Of a stretch of 64,000 bases of DNA, positions 19,780 to 28,479 are shown piece by piece. Positions within the stretch are counted from its first letter, which is position 1. Each line of letters starts with the position of its first letter. Both the position numbers and the translations under genes were made by a program. A model generated the notes under the pieces. The model ran no database searches, was not told where the DNA came from, and worked only from the letters and a program-made list of their open reading frames with translations. Origin of the DNA: Mycobacterium europaeum. GTDB lineage: Bacteria > Actinomycetota > Actinomycetes > Mycobacteriales > Mycobacteriaceae. The DNA lies in NCBI RefSeq assembly GCF_002102155.1, contig NZ_LQOU01000028.1:62001-126000 (forward strand), written 5' to 3'.

Positions 19780-20759
19780 TATCGGGGCACCGGAACCGAC
19801 GCCAGGATCCCGTCGAGCACACCGTCGGGTGTGGCCCCTTCGAGTTCGGCCTCGGGGCGCAGCATCACCCGGTGCCGCAGCGTGGGGCGGGCCATGGCCT
19901 TCACGTCGTCGGGGGTGACGTAGTTGCGCCCGGACAGCCAGGCCCAGGACCGGGCAGTGGCCAGCAGCGCGGTCGCGCCCCGGGGGGAGACGCCCAGCTG
20001 CAGCGCGGGCGAGGAGCGGGTGGCCCCGACGATGTCGACGATGTAGCCCAAGACCTCGTCGGCGACCAGCACCTGCCGCACGGCGTCGCGCCCGGCCGCC
20101 AGTTCGGCGGGTCCGGCCACCGGTTTGATCGCCGAGAGGTCGCGCGGATCGAAGCCCTGGACGTGCCGGCCGAGGATGGCGATCTCCGAATCTCGCGGCG
20201 GCAGAGGCACATTCAGTTTGAGCAGGAATCGGTCCAGCTGCGCTTCGGGCAGCTGGTAGGTGCCCTCGTACTCGATGGGGTTCTGGGTGGCGGCGACGAT
20301 GAACGGGTCGGGCAGCGGCTGGGCCACCCCGTCCACGCTGACCTGACGCTCTTCCATCGCCTCGAGCAGCGCGGCCTGGGTTTTCGGCGGGGTCCGGTTG
20401 ATCTCGTCGGCCAGCAGCAGATTGGTGAACACCGGGCCGGGCCGGAACGCGAAGGCGGCGGTGCGCGCGTCGTACACCAGCGAACCCGTGACGTCGCCGG
20501 GCATCAGGTCGGGGGTGAACTGCACCCGCTTGAACTCCAACCGCAGCGCGGCGGCCAGCGCGCGCACCAGCAGCGTCTTCGCCACTCCCGGAACGCCTTC
20601 CAACAGCACATGACCGCGGCACAGCAGCGCGATCACCAGCCCGCTGACCACTCCCTCCTGCCCGACGACGGCCTTGGCGAGCTCGGTGCGCAACGCCAGC
20701 AGCGCGTCTCGTGCCGATTCAGCGGTGGGGGTCTGGGCGGGGGCGGGGGACTGTGTCAC
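19779..20759 (-). CDS. moxR2: MoxR-family AAA+ ATPase
   Basis: 326 residues from the GTG at 20759, which overlaps the previous stop (GTGA). Walker A GVPGVAKT, Walker B LLLADEINR, sensor 1 VAATQNPIEYEGTYQLPEAQLDRF and an arginine-finger region are all present. MoxR ATPases are chaperones that mature vWA proteins or envelope complexes. The operon order DUF-membrane, DUF4129, DUF4350, MoxR, DUF58 is the Rv3689-Rv3693 order. The reference protein is slightly longer, so the start has some doubt. Confidence 0.92.
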   Translation of the reverse strand: MTQSPAPAQTPTAESARDALLALRTELAKAVVGQEGVVSGLVIALLCRGHVLLEGVPGVAKTLLVRALAAALRLEFKRVQFTPDLMPGDVTGSLVYDARTAAFAFRPGPVFTNLLLADEINRTPPKTQAALLEAMEERQVSVDGVAQPLPDPFIVAATQNPIEYEGTYQLPEAQLDRFLLKLNVPLPPRDSEIAILGRHVQGFDPRDLSAIKPVAGPAELAAGRDAVRQVLVADEVLGYIVDIVGATRSSPALQLGVSPRGATALLATARSWAWLSGRNYVTPDDVKAMARPTLRHRVMLRPEAELEGATPDGVLDGILASVPVPR

Positions 20760-21898
20760 GTCCGTGTGACCTGCCTTTCGATGTCGTCGAGCGCACGGGC
20801 AAGTTGTAGCAGGTCGTGGTCGGTCGCCGGGGGTGGGCCGAACAGCTGGTAGGAGACGAACGCCGGGTCGGCGCCGTAGCGACCGGCCACCGCGGCCGCC
20901 ACCGCCGGCGCCGACGCGCCGGTGTTCAGACCGAGCCGGGGCAGCAGCCGCTGCAGGGTGGCGGTGCGCAGCGCCGCGGCGGCGCGGTCGCGCGCCCGGC
21001 GGGAGCGGTAAAGCCGCCCGCGGCCCTCGACGGTCTCCGATGCGCGCACCACGACGGGCAGCTCCTCGGCGACCAGCGGGCCGGGCCGCCGGCCCCGCCA
21101 CAGCGCGACCAACAGCACGACCAGGCACAGCTGGCAGAGGATCCACGTCACGTTCTGTGGCATCAGGTCGGACATCGAACCGGGCGGCGACGATTCGCCC
21201 TCGACGCGGTGGGGTGCGTACCAGACGAGCCGGGGCCGGGCGCCCGCGAGATTCATCGCCAGGGCGGCGTTGCCCGCCTGCAGCAGGGCGCCGTTGGTCA
21301 AGAAGTCGGTGCTGCCGACCGCCGTGACGGTCCGCCCTCCCGCACGGAAGCGGATCAGTGCCCCGCCGTAACAGCGGGTCATCGCGCGGCCGTCGGCGGC
21401 GCGATAGGTGTCGCTGGGCCCGAACCGCACCGGCCCGGCCCGCGTCGCCGCGCGCAGAGTGCAATCCGGGTCGGTGTCGAAGGCGTGGGCCGCCGGTGAG
21501 ACCCCCACGCCCGGCATCAGCGCCTCGCGCGTGCGCGCCGTCGGCTCCACCAGCAGCAGGTCGCCCGGCACCCCGGAAAGCCGGTCCAGCAGCGGCTCGG
21601 TCAGGTATTGGCTCTGCGCCACCAGGATCAGCGCGTCGGGGCGCGCCGCCCGCTCCACCCCGGCGATGCTGTCGGCGACCACGACGTCGACGCCGCCCCC
21701 GCGCAGCAGCGCCACCAGCGCATGGGCGCCGTCGGGGCCCGTCGACGCCGGATCCATGCGCGCGCCCGGCCGTGGCGCGGTCAGGTAGGCGTCCACGCCG
21801 GCGAACACGGCGAGCACGATCAGGGTGAGGACCACCCAGCGCCAGGATCGCGAGCGCCGCACCGGCGGCGCGGGTTGGGGGCGCCCGATGGTCGCCAT
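20756..21898 (-). CDS. DUF4350 membrane-anchored protein (Rv3691-like)
   Basis: 380 residues; the ATG shares a base with the preceding DUF4129 stop (TGATG). One helix near residues 22-40 anchors an outer domain of about 190 residues (SGPDGAHAL-type start, GDLLLVEPTART, TRCYGGALIRF). A second helix (about 258-276) leads to a basic cytosolic tail. The outer part resembles GldG/DUF4350 domains. In the operon it is likely a partner of MoxR2. Confidence 0.85.
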   Translation of the reverse strand: MATIGRPQPAPPVRRSRSWRWVVLTLIVLAVFAGVDAYLTAPRPGARMDPASTGPDGAHALVALLRGGGVDVVVADSIAGVERAARPDALILVAQSQYLTEPLLDRLSGVPGDLLLVEPTARTREALMPGVGVSPAAHAFDTDPDCTLRAATRAGPVRFGPSDTYRAADGRAMTRCYGGALIRFRAGGRTVTAVGSTDFLTNGALLQAGNAALAMNLAGARPRLVWYAPHRVEGESSPPGSMSDLMPQNVTWILCQLCLVVLLVALWRGRRPGPLVAEELPVVVRASETVEGRGRLYRSRRARDRAAAALRTATLQRLLPRLGLNTGASAPAVAAAVAGRYGADPAFVSYQLFGPPPATDHDLLQLARALDDIERQVTRT

Positions 21899-22551
21899 CA
21901 CCGCACCCGGGCCCATGCGTCGGCCGGGGCGGGTTGCCCCGGTCCCGCGGCGACGGCCGCCGAGCGGGACCGCAGGTGGTCGTCGAGGTCGGCGATCATC
22001 TGGTATGCGCCCTGCGTCCCGGGTTGTTCGCCGTAGGTGACGTCGTTGAAAGCCGTTGCGGCTTGCGAAAGTTCACCGGCGAGGTGGGGAAGGGCGGCGC
22101 CGGCGTCGGAGGCCAGCTCGTTGGCGGTGCGGCCGGGCGCCGGGTTCAGCACGCCGGTCTCCTCTAGCTGGCGGGCGACCGCACGCAGCCGGTGGCGAAT
22201 CGCTGCGGCCCAATCACCTTGCGCCGCACAACTTTCAGCGGTCGTGCGGTGCTGGGCGGCGGTGAGCTGCGCGGCTTCGAACAGCTGGTAGTCGCCGCCG
22301 CGGTTGGTGCGCATGGTGCGCCGCGCGAGGTGGATGGCGGCCGCCAGCGCGATCCCGAGCATGATGAAAAGCACCGTCGCCGTGAGCCATCCGCCGGGCA
22401 GCGAGGCCGTCTTCTGCAGCAGCCGGAGGATGGTCTCGTTGAGCCATTCGGCGATCTGTTCGGTGACCGAGCCCTTGGAGTAGATCGGTTTGTTGAGCTC
22501 GTCCTGGGCGGCCTGGTGTGCGGCATCGCGGTCGATGTCGATGGAGGGCAC
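21898..22551 (-). CDS. DUF4129 membrane protein (Rv3690-like)
   Basis: 217 residues, the same length as Rv3690. A helix around 58-76 separates an N-terminal segment from a cytosolic domain with QGDWAAAIRHRLRAVARQLEE and TANELASDAG, the DUF4129 signature. It begins 13 bases after the preceding gene and overlaps the next, so it is translated as part of the MoxR2 operon. Its own function is unknown. Confidence 0.86.
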   Translation of the reverse strand: MPSIDIDRDAAHQAAQDELNKPIYSKGSVTEQIAEWLNETILRLLQKTASLPGGWLTATVLFIMLGIALAAAIHLARRTMRTNRGGDYQLFEAAQLTAAQHRTTAESCAAQGDWAAAIRHRLRAVARQLEETGVLNPAPGRTANELASDAGAALPHLAGELSQAATAFNDVTYGEQPGTQGAYQMIADLDDHLRSRSAAVAAGPGQPAPADAWARVR

Positions 22552-22564
22552 GGTCAGCTCGTCC

Positions 22565-23836
22565 TCAGACCGGTCGCGTCAGCCAGAGGTTGTCGGTGGA
22601 CTCGGCCGCGTACGGCCCGCCCGCGGCGCCGGTCTGCAGCACCAGATCGAATGCCTCGGCACGCATCCGGCGGTCGGTGTAGAGCAGCGCGATCACGCCC
22701 GCGTTGAACGGCGCGGTGATGATCTCGCCGATCGCGGCTCCCACCGACGAGACCGCGGTGCCGACCAGGACGGCCGCGGTGGACGAGGTGGCGAGGAAGA
22801 ACTGGCTGGCGATGTTGAACGGCACGGCGACCGCGCCCGCGACGACGGAGGTCACCACCAGCGTCAGCAGCCGGATGCCCAGCACCCGCCAGAAGCCGTT
22901 GCGGACCAGCGCGAACGATCGGGTGATGGCGTCCAGGACGGGCAGCCGCTCGAGCACGATCAGCACGGGTGCAAACAACACGACCGTGTAGAGGTACACC
23001 AGCAACGCGATCACGGCCAGCGCCAGTGGCAGGCCCAAAACGACCACCGCCGCGGCCTTGCCGATCGCCGCCAGCACCGCGATGATCACGGCGACCAGGC
23101 CCGCGACCACCGCCAGGGCGGCGCCTTCCAGCAAGGCCAGCCCGAGCAACGGCACCAGGCGCCCGCGGATCTTGGCCCATGTCTCCCCGATGGTGATCGG
23201 CGAGCCGAACACCGCCCGCCCGACGATGACGGTGAGCATGCCGGACAGCAGCACGCCGCCCAGCCAGGCGACCAGGACGCCGGCGCCCATCGAGGTCAAC
23301 CAGGCGCCGATGACCCCGTTGGTCAGCTCCTTGGCGTGGTCGGCGCTCAGCCTGCCGTAGGCGGCCAGCGGCCCGAAGACGGCGACCTTCGTCACGATCT
23401 GGATGGCCACCACCACGGTGGCGGTCAACCCCAGGGTCGCCTTCGGGTTGGCCCGGACGTAGCCCACCGCCCCGTTGAAGATGTCGCCCAGGGTGAGCGG
23501 CCGCAGGGGGATGATGCCGGGCTTGACCGCACCCGGAACCCGTTGCGGGAAGCCGGATTGCCAGCCGTGCGGGGGTCCGTACCCCGGCGGTGGTGGCCCG
23601 TAGCCCGGCGGCGGTCCGTAGCCGGGTGGTGGCCCGTAGCCCGGCGGCGGTCCGTAGCCGGGTGGGGGTCCGTAGCCGGGTGGGCGGCCGTATCCGGGTG
23701 GGGGGCCGTAGCCCGGTGGCGGGCCAGCCGGATAGCCAGGCGGCGGCGCGGTCAACGTGTTCCGCGGCGTTCGCGGCTGGGCCCGTCGTTCGTCATGGGG
23801 TACATCCTGTCGGTGGTCCGGGCATTTCTCAATCAT
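22565..23836 (-). CDS. Multi-helix membrane protein with PPPGYG repeats (Rv3689-like)
   Basis: About 423 residues if the ATG at 23836 is used. The head is a PPPGYG-type tandem repeat (roughly residues 30-90), followed by at least six membrane helices of the glycerophosphodiester-phosphodiesterase-membrane-domain kind (LTLGDIFNGAVGYVRANPKATLGL, SFALVRNGFWRVLGIRLL). The start is uncertain. An ATG about 30 bases downstream opens a different frame (MTNDGPSRERRG) that stops within 15 codons, and an in-frame TTG just before TAPPPG is another option. A small frameshift at the 5' end is possible. First gene of the MoxR2 operon. Confidence 0.8.
   Translation of the reverse strand: MIEKCPDHRQDVPHDERRAQPRTPRNTLTAPPPGYPAGPPPGYGPPPGYGRPPGYGPPPGYGPPPGYGPPPGYGPPPGYGPPPPGYGPPHGWQSGFPQRVPGAVKPGIIPLRPLTLGDIFNGAVGYVRANPKATLGLTATVVVAIQIVTKVAVFGPLAAYGRLSADHAKELTNGVIGAWLTSMGAGVLVAWLGGVLLSGMLTVIVGRAVFGSPITIGETWAKIRGRLVPLLGLALLEGAALAVVAGLVAVIIAVLAAIGKAAAVVVLGLPLALAVIALLVYLYTVVLFAPVLIVLERLPVLDAITRSFALVRNGFWRVLGIRLLTLVVTSVVAGAVAVPFNIASQFFLATSSTAAVLVGTAVSSVGAAIGEIITAPFNAGVIALLYTDRRMRAEAFDLVLQTGAAGGPYAAESTDNLWLTRPV
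23572..23740. repeat. Tandem repeat coding PPPGYG units
   Basis: About nine copies of a degenerate 15-18 base unit (core ccgtagccgggtgg on the plus strand) encode GYGPPP steps at the N-terminus of the Rv3689-like protein. Such blocks often vary in length. Confidence 0.8.
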
Positions 23837-23867
23837 GGCCAAGCCGTCGGCGCGTAGCGTTCCTGCC

Positions 23868-24332
23868 ATGGCGGAACTCAAATCCCGGCTGCGGGCCGAT
23901 CTGACCGATGCGATGAAGAGCAAGGACAAGCTGCGCACGGCGACCCTGCGCCTACTGCTCGCCGCGATCCAAAACGAGGAGGTCGCCGGCAAGGAGGCCA
24001 AAGACCTCTCCGACGACGAGGTGATCAAGGTGCTGGCCAGGGAGTCGCGCAAGCGGGCCGAGTCGGCGGAGATCTACACACAGAACGGCCGCGGGGAGCT
24101 GGCCGCCAACGAGCACGCCGAGGCGCGGATCATCGACGAGTATTTGCCGACGCCGCTCACCGAGGCCGAACTGGCCGACGTCGCCGACACCGCGATCGCC
24201 CAGGTCGCCGAGGAGATCGGTGAGCGCCCGAGCATGAAGCAGATGGGCATGGTGATGAAGGCGGCGACCGCGATCGCGGCGGGCAAGGCGGACGGGGCGC
24301 GGTTGTCGGCGGCGGTCAAGGAGCGCCTGTAG
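23868..24332 (+). CDS. GatB/YqeY-domain protein (Rv3688c-like)
   Basis: 154 residues, the same length as Rv3688c. Full YqeY family: MAELKSRLRADLTDAMKSKD at the start, ILARESRKRAESAEIY-like centre and KQMGMVMKAATA near the end. The domain is related to the tail of the GatB amidotransferase subunit and is thought to bind tRNA; the free-standing protein has no settled role. Its end overlaps the end of selB by 17 bases, tail to tail. The selenium island begins here. Confidence 0.9.
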   Translation: MAELKSRLRADLTDAMKSKDKLRTATLRLLLAAIQNEEVAGKEAKDLSDDEVIKVLARESRKRAESAEIYTQNGRGELAANEHAEARIIDEYLPTPLTEAELADVADTAIAQVAEEIGERPSMKQMGMVMKAATAIAAGKADGARLSAAVKERL

Positions 24333-26028
24333 GCGACCCCACCACCCGGGTGCCGTCGGCGGCCCGCCTGGTGACGCGCCGGGCGTCGAGCTGCTCGAGC
24401 AACGGCACGGCGACGCGCCGGGTGGTGCCCAGCGCGCGGCGCGCGTCGCTGACCGTGAACGGCTGGGGCAGCGTCGCGAGGACGCCGGCCGCCCGGTCCA
24501 GCGCGCCGGACCCCAGGACGACGCCGTCGGCGATCCGGGTCAGCCGCCCGGCGCGCACCGCCGCCGCCAGCTCCCGGGGTCCCAGCTTGAGCTCGGCCAG
24601 CTCGTCGGCCTCGGGCGCCCGGAAGGGCTCGGCGGCCAGCCACTCCTCGATGGTGCGCACCGCCTTGTCGACGCGGGCCGGCAGGCCCGCGCCCGGCGCG
24701 CGCACCAGGCCGTCGCCCACCTGAAGGCCGGTGCCCTCCAGCAGCGGCGGCAGCAGTTCGGCGGCGGGCAGCCCGGCCCGCTGCCGCAGCGTCTCGAGCG
24801 GCATCCCCGCCGCGATGTCGTGGTCGTCGGCCCAGTGCCGCACCGCCGCGGTCGCGCACTCGCGCCGGGCGGCCCACCACCGCGGATCCACCACCCAATT
24901 CCCGACCCGCAGCCCGGCGAGCGGCAGGCCCATCGCCCGCAGCTCGGCGGCCCGGGCGCAGTCGGGCGGGGAGACCCGCCCGGTGGCGAGCTCCGCGGCG
25001 CGCTCCCGGGCCGCGCCGCGGCGGCGCAGCGCGGGCGGCCGGACGTCGAGCACCTCGACGCCTGCCGCGATCCGGTGCTCGCCGGGATCGCGCAGCAGTC
25101 CCACGTCGCCGACCCGCAGGGGCAGGGGCTCCGCCAGCCGCAGCCGGGCCGCCGCCTCGCCCAGCGGGCGCACCTGCACCGGCACGGCCGCGGACCCGAC
25201 GTGCAGCACCAGCTGGCGGTGCAGCGCGCCCGCCGACCGCAGGGCGACGTCGATCTCCGCGGTGTCCAGCCACACGCCCGGCGTCCGAACGGTGTCGCCG
25301 CGACCGATGTGCCGGCGGTCCACGCCCCGCAGGTTGAGCGCGACGCGCGCCACCGGGCCGGCGGCCGGGCGATCGCGGCCCAGCGATTGCAGCCCGCGCA
25401 CCGTGACGCGCCGGCCGGCGTGTTCCAGCTCGTCGCCCACCCGGATCGTCCCGGCCGCCAGGGTGCCGGTCACCACGGTGCCCGCGCCGCGGACCGTGAA
25501 GCTCCGGTCGACCCACAGCCGCACGTCGGCGTCCGGATCCGGGACCGGCAGCCGGCCGGTCAGCGCCAGCAGCTCCGCGCGGACCCGCTCCAGGTCGGTG
25601 CCGATCGCGACGGGCGCCCCGGCGAGCGAGGTGGCGGCGAACCGTTCGCGCGCCTGCTCGGCGGCGGGACCGGGATCGGCCAGGTCCGCCTTGGTGATCA
25701 CCACCAGCCCGTGGCTGACCCCGAGCGCGTCCAGCGCCGCGAGGTGTTCGTCGGACTGCGGCATCCAGCCCTCGGTCGCGGCGACGACGAACAACACCGC
25801 CGGGACGGTCCCCACCCCGGCCAGCATGTTGGCCACGAACCGCTCGTGCCCCGGCACGTCGACGAACGCCAGCTGGCGGCCACCCAGCTCCGTCCACGCG
25901 AAGCCGAGGTCGATGGTCAGGCCCCGGCGCCGCTCCTCGGCGAGCCGCTCCGGCCACATGCCGGTGAGCCGGTGCAGCAGGGTGGACTTGCCGTGGTCGA
26001 CGTGCCCGGCGGTGGCTATGACGAACAT
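24316..26028 (-). CDS. selB: SelB, selenocysteine-specific elongation factor
   Basis: 570 residues from the ATG at 26028. GTPase motifs AGHVDHGKST, DVPGHERF and ITKAD, then two EF-Tu-like beta barrels and a C-terminal winged-helix region that in other SelB proteins binds the SECIS hairpin. It brings Sec-tRNA to recoded UGA codons. Its first 13 bases overlap the end of selA, so it is translationally coupled. The presence of the SECIS-containing fdhA 3 kb away gives it a target. Confidence 0.94.
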   Translation of the reverse strand: MFVIATAGHVDHGKSTLLHRLTGMWPERLAEERRRGLTIDLGFAWTELGGRQLAFVDVPGHERFVANMLAGVGTVPAVLFVVAATEGWMPQSDEHLAALDALGVSHGLVVITKADLADPGPAAEQARERFAATSLAGAPVAIGTDLERVRAELLALTGRLPVPDPDADVRLWVDRSFTVRGAGTVVTGTLAAGTIRVGDELEHAGRRVTVRGLQSLGRDRPAAGPVARVALNLRGVDRRHIGRGDTVRTPGVWLDTAEIDVALRSAGALHRQLVLHVGSAAVPVQVRPLGEAAARLRLAEPLPLRVGDVGLLRDPGEHRIAAGVEVLDVRPPALRRRGAARERAAELATGRVSPPDCARAAELRAMGLPLAGLRVGNWVVDPRWWAARRECATAAVRHWADDHDIAAGMPLETLRQRAGLPAAELLPPLLEGTGLQVGDGLVRAPGAGLPARVDKAVRTIEEWLAAEPFRAPEADELAELKLGPRELAAAVRAGRLTRIADGVVLGSGALDRAAGVLATLPQPFTVSDARRALGTTRRVAVPLLEQLDARRVTRRAADGTRVVGSPTGAP

Positions 26029-27296
26029 GCGAGCACCGCCGCGGCCAGCAGCGCGTCGTCCTCGGGCGCCACCGTGCGCAGGTCGAGCAGGCACCGGCCG
26101 GCCTCGAGGCGGCCGACGACCGGCGGGCTGGCGGCGCGCAGCGCGGCGGCGTAGGGCTCCGGCAGGCTCACGGCGGCGCTGGGCAGCCGGACGTCCGGCG
26201 CCCCGCCGCCACCGACGGCCGCGACGCAGTCCACCACCCGTGCGCCCGGCAGCGCGGCCGCGAGCGACTCCGCACGGGCCCGCAGCGCCGCCACGTCGGC
26301 GACCAGCGCCTCGGCCACCGGCGTCGGCGGCCCCGTCAGGGTCGCCTCCAGAGCAGCCAGCGTGAGCTTGTCCACCCGCAGGGCGCGCGCGGCCGGGTGG
26401 CGGCGCAGCCGTTCGATGACTTCGGCGTCGCCCAGCAGCAGGCCGGCCTGTGGGCCGCCGAGCAGCTTGTCGCCGCTGGCTGTGACCAGGTCGGCGCCGT
26501 CGCGCAGCGCCGTCGTGGCGTCGGGCTCGTCGGGCAGCAGTGGATGCGGGGCCAGCAATCCGGAGCCGATGTCGACCACCAGGGGCGCGTCGAGGCTCGA
26601 CAACTCCGCGACGCTCACCGCCGAGGTGAACCCGGTGACGTGGAAGTTGGACGGGTGGACCTTCAGGACGAAACCGGTCTGCGGCCCGATCGCCTCGGCG
26701 TAATCGCGCAGGCTGGTGCGGTTGGTGGTGCCGACCTCGCGCAGCCGCGATCCCGTGGAGGCCAGCAGCTCGGGGATGCGGAACCCGTCGCCGATCTCGA
26801 CCAGCTCGCCGCGGCTGAGCACGATCTCCTTGCCAGGGGCGAGCGTGAGCGCCGTCAGCAGCAGCGCGGCCGCGTTGTTGTTGACGACGTGCACGCCACC
26901 CGCGAGGGGCACCGCGCGGGCCAGCGCCGCCAGCGCGCCACGGCCGCGGCGGCCGCGGCGGCCGGTCGTCAGGTCCAGCTCGACATCGGTGGTCCCCGCG
27001 GCGGCGACCACCGCGTCCACCGCGGCCCGCGACAGCGGCGCGCGCCCCAGGTTGGTGTGCACCACCACGCCGGTGGCGTTGATGACGGGCCGCAGGCTCG
27101 ACGCGGTGCTCGGCAGCGCGCCGAGGGCGTGCTCGGCGACCCGCTCGGGCTCGATCTCCCCGGCGCGCGCCCGCCGCTGCGCGTCGGCGATCACCGACTT
27201 CACCAGCGCGCGCCCCAGCACTCGCTGGGCTTCGACCAGGCGCGGATCGGCGAGCAGCGTGTCGGTCCGCGGCACCCGCCGGCGCGGGTCGCTCAC
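26016..27296 (-). CDS. selA: SelA, L-seryl-tRNA(Sec) selenium transferase
   Basis: 426 residues from a GTG start. PLP enzyme that turns seryl-tRNA(Sec) into selenocysteyl-tRNA(Sec) with selenophosphate. INATGVVVHTNLGRAPLS is the family signature, and the PLP lysine lies in TASGDKLLGGPQAG. Its start is 18 bases after the 3' end of the tRNA-Sec gene on the same strand, so tRNA and selAB are probably cut from one transcript. Confidence 0.94.
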   Translation of the reverse strand: MSDPRRRVPRTDTLLADPRLVEAQRVLGRALVKSVIADAQRRARAGEIEPERVAEHALGALPSTASSLRPVINATGVVVHTNLGRAPLSRAAVDAVVAAAGTTDVELDLTTGRRGRRGRGALAALARAVPLAGGVHVVNNNAAALLLTALTLAPGKEIVLSRGELVEIGDGFRIPELLASTGSRLREVGTTNRTSLRDYAEAIGPQTGFVLKVHPSNFHVTGFTSAVSVAELSSLDAPLVVDIGSGLLAPHPLLPDEPDATTALRDGADLVTASGDKLLGGPQAGLLLGDAEVIERLRRHPAARALRVDKLTLAALEATLTGPPTPVAEALVADVAALRARAESLAAALPGARVVDCVAAVGGGGAPDVRLPSAAVSLPEPYAAALRAASPPVVGRLEAGRCLLDLRTVAPEDDALLAAAVLACSS

Positions 27297-27314
27297 GTGG
27301 GGCTCGGAAGGGTA

Positions 27315-27409
27315 TGGCGGAGGCGGACGGGAATCGAACCCGCCAGCGGCAGCGTCTGCCGTTCGACGGTTTTGAAGACCGCGCCGATCACCAGACCGGA
27401 CACGCCTCC
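27315..27409 (-). tRNA. selC: tRNA-Sec (anticodon UCA)
   Basis: 95 bases on the minus strand, the length typical of bacterial tRNA-Sec. The acceptor stem is GGAGGCG with CGCCTCC, followed by G and an encoded CCA. The anticodon loop CTTCAAA gives UCA, which reads UGA. A long extra arm and a T loop TTCGATT are present. The 5' end is only 19 bases from the selD start codon on the other strand. Confidence 0.95.
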
Positions 27410-27428
27410 TCGGACCATGCAGTCAATT

Positions 27429-28439
27429 ATGTATTCCGTGACCTACCGGCTGACTCAGTACGCCCACGGCGGCGGCTGCGCGTGCAAGATCCCGCCCGGC
27501 GAGCTCGAGGAGGTGGTCCGCGGGCTGGGGGCGTCACCGGGCGTCGCGCCGCGCGACCCGGTCGGTGAGTTGCTGGTCGGGCTGGAGCACGGCGACGACG
27601 CGGCCGCGGTGCGGATCGCCGACGGCACGGCGCTGATCGCCACGACGGATTTCTTCACCCCGGTGGTCGACGACGCCTACGACTGGGGGCGCATCGCGGC
27701 CACCAACGCGCTGTCCGACGTCTACGCGATGGGCGGGCGTCCGGTGGTGGCGGTGAACCTGCTGGGCTGGCCGCGCGACGTGTTGCCGTTCGAGCTGGCC
27801 GCCGAGACGCTGCGCGGCGGCCTGGACGTCTGCGCCCTGGCCGGCTGCCACCTCGCCGGCGGGCACAGCGTCGACGACCCCGAGCCCAAATACGGGCTGG
27901 CCGTCACCGGGATCGCGGACCCGAACCGGTTGCTGCGCAACGACTCCGGCAAACCCGGCCTGCCGCTGTCGCTGACCAAACCGCTCGGCGTCGGCGTGCT
28001 CAACAGCCGGCACAAGGCCACCGGCGAGCGCTTCGAACAGGCGATCCGGGTGATGACCACGCTCAATGCCGACGCGGCCGCCGCCGCGCTGGCCGCCGGT
28101 GCCGAATGTGCCACGGACATCACCGGTTTCGGCCTGCTCGGGCACCTGCACAAGCTGGCGCGGGCCAGCGGCGTCACGGCGATCGTCGACGCGGCGGCGG
28201 TGCCCTACCTGGAGGGGGCGCGGGAGGCGCTGGCGGCCGGCTACGTCAGCGGGGGCACGCGGCGCAACCTGGACTGGGTGGCCCCGCACGCCGACCTGTC
28301 CGCGGTCGGGGAACAGGACGCCCTGTTGCTCGCCGACGCGCAGACCTCGGGCGGGCTGCTGGTCGCCGGTGAGGTACCGGGCGCCCCGGTGATCGGTGAG
28401 CTGGTGCCGCGCGGCGAGCACACGATCGTGGTGCGGTGA
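27429..28439 (+). CDS. selD: SelD, selenophosphate synthetase
   Basis: 336 residues from the ATG at 27429; an ATG at 27417 adds four residues. It makes selenophosphate from selenide and ATP for SelA. The N-terminal GGGCACK holds the catalytic Cys-x-Cys-Lys; this copy uses Cys and not Sec. GDDAAAV, TTDFFTPVVDD and CATDITGFGLLGHL are family motifs. The gene is divergent from tRNA-Sec with a 19-base gap, so its promoter must lie partly in the tRNA gene or the mRNA is leaderless. Confidence 0.94.
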   Translation: MYSVTYRLTQYAHGGGCACKIPPGELEEVVRGLGASPGVAPRDPVGELLVGLEHGDDAAAVRIADGTALIATTDFFTPVVDDAYDWGRIAATNALSDVYAMGGRPVVAVNLLGWPRDVLPFELAAETLRGGLDVCALAGCHLAGGHSVDDPEPKYGLAVTGIADPNRLLRNDSGKPGLPLSLTKPLGVGVLNSRHKATGERFEQAIRVMTTLNADAAAAALAAGAECATDITGFGLLGHLHKLARASGVTAIVDAAAVPYLEGAREALAAGYVSGGTRRNLDWVAPHADLSAVGEQDALLLADAQTSGGLLVAGEVPGAPVIGELVPRGEHTIVVR

Positions 28440-28448
28440 ACCGAGCGG

Positions 28449-28474
28449 GGTTTCGCCGCCGCGCACTAGGGTAA
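28449..28474 (+). promoter_or_regulatory. SigF-type promoter before fdhA
   Basis: GGTTT (28449-28453), a 15-base spacer and GGGTAA (28469-28474) match the SigF consensus. Only 5 bases separate the -10 from the ATG at 28480, predicting a leaderless fdhA mRNA that can be made apart from selD. Confidence 0.7.
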
Positions 28475-28479
28475 AGGTC

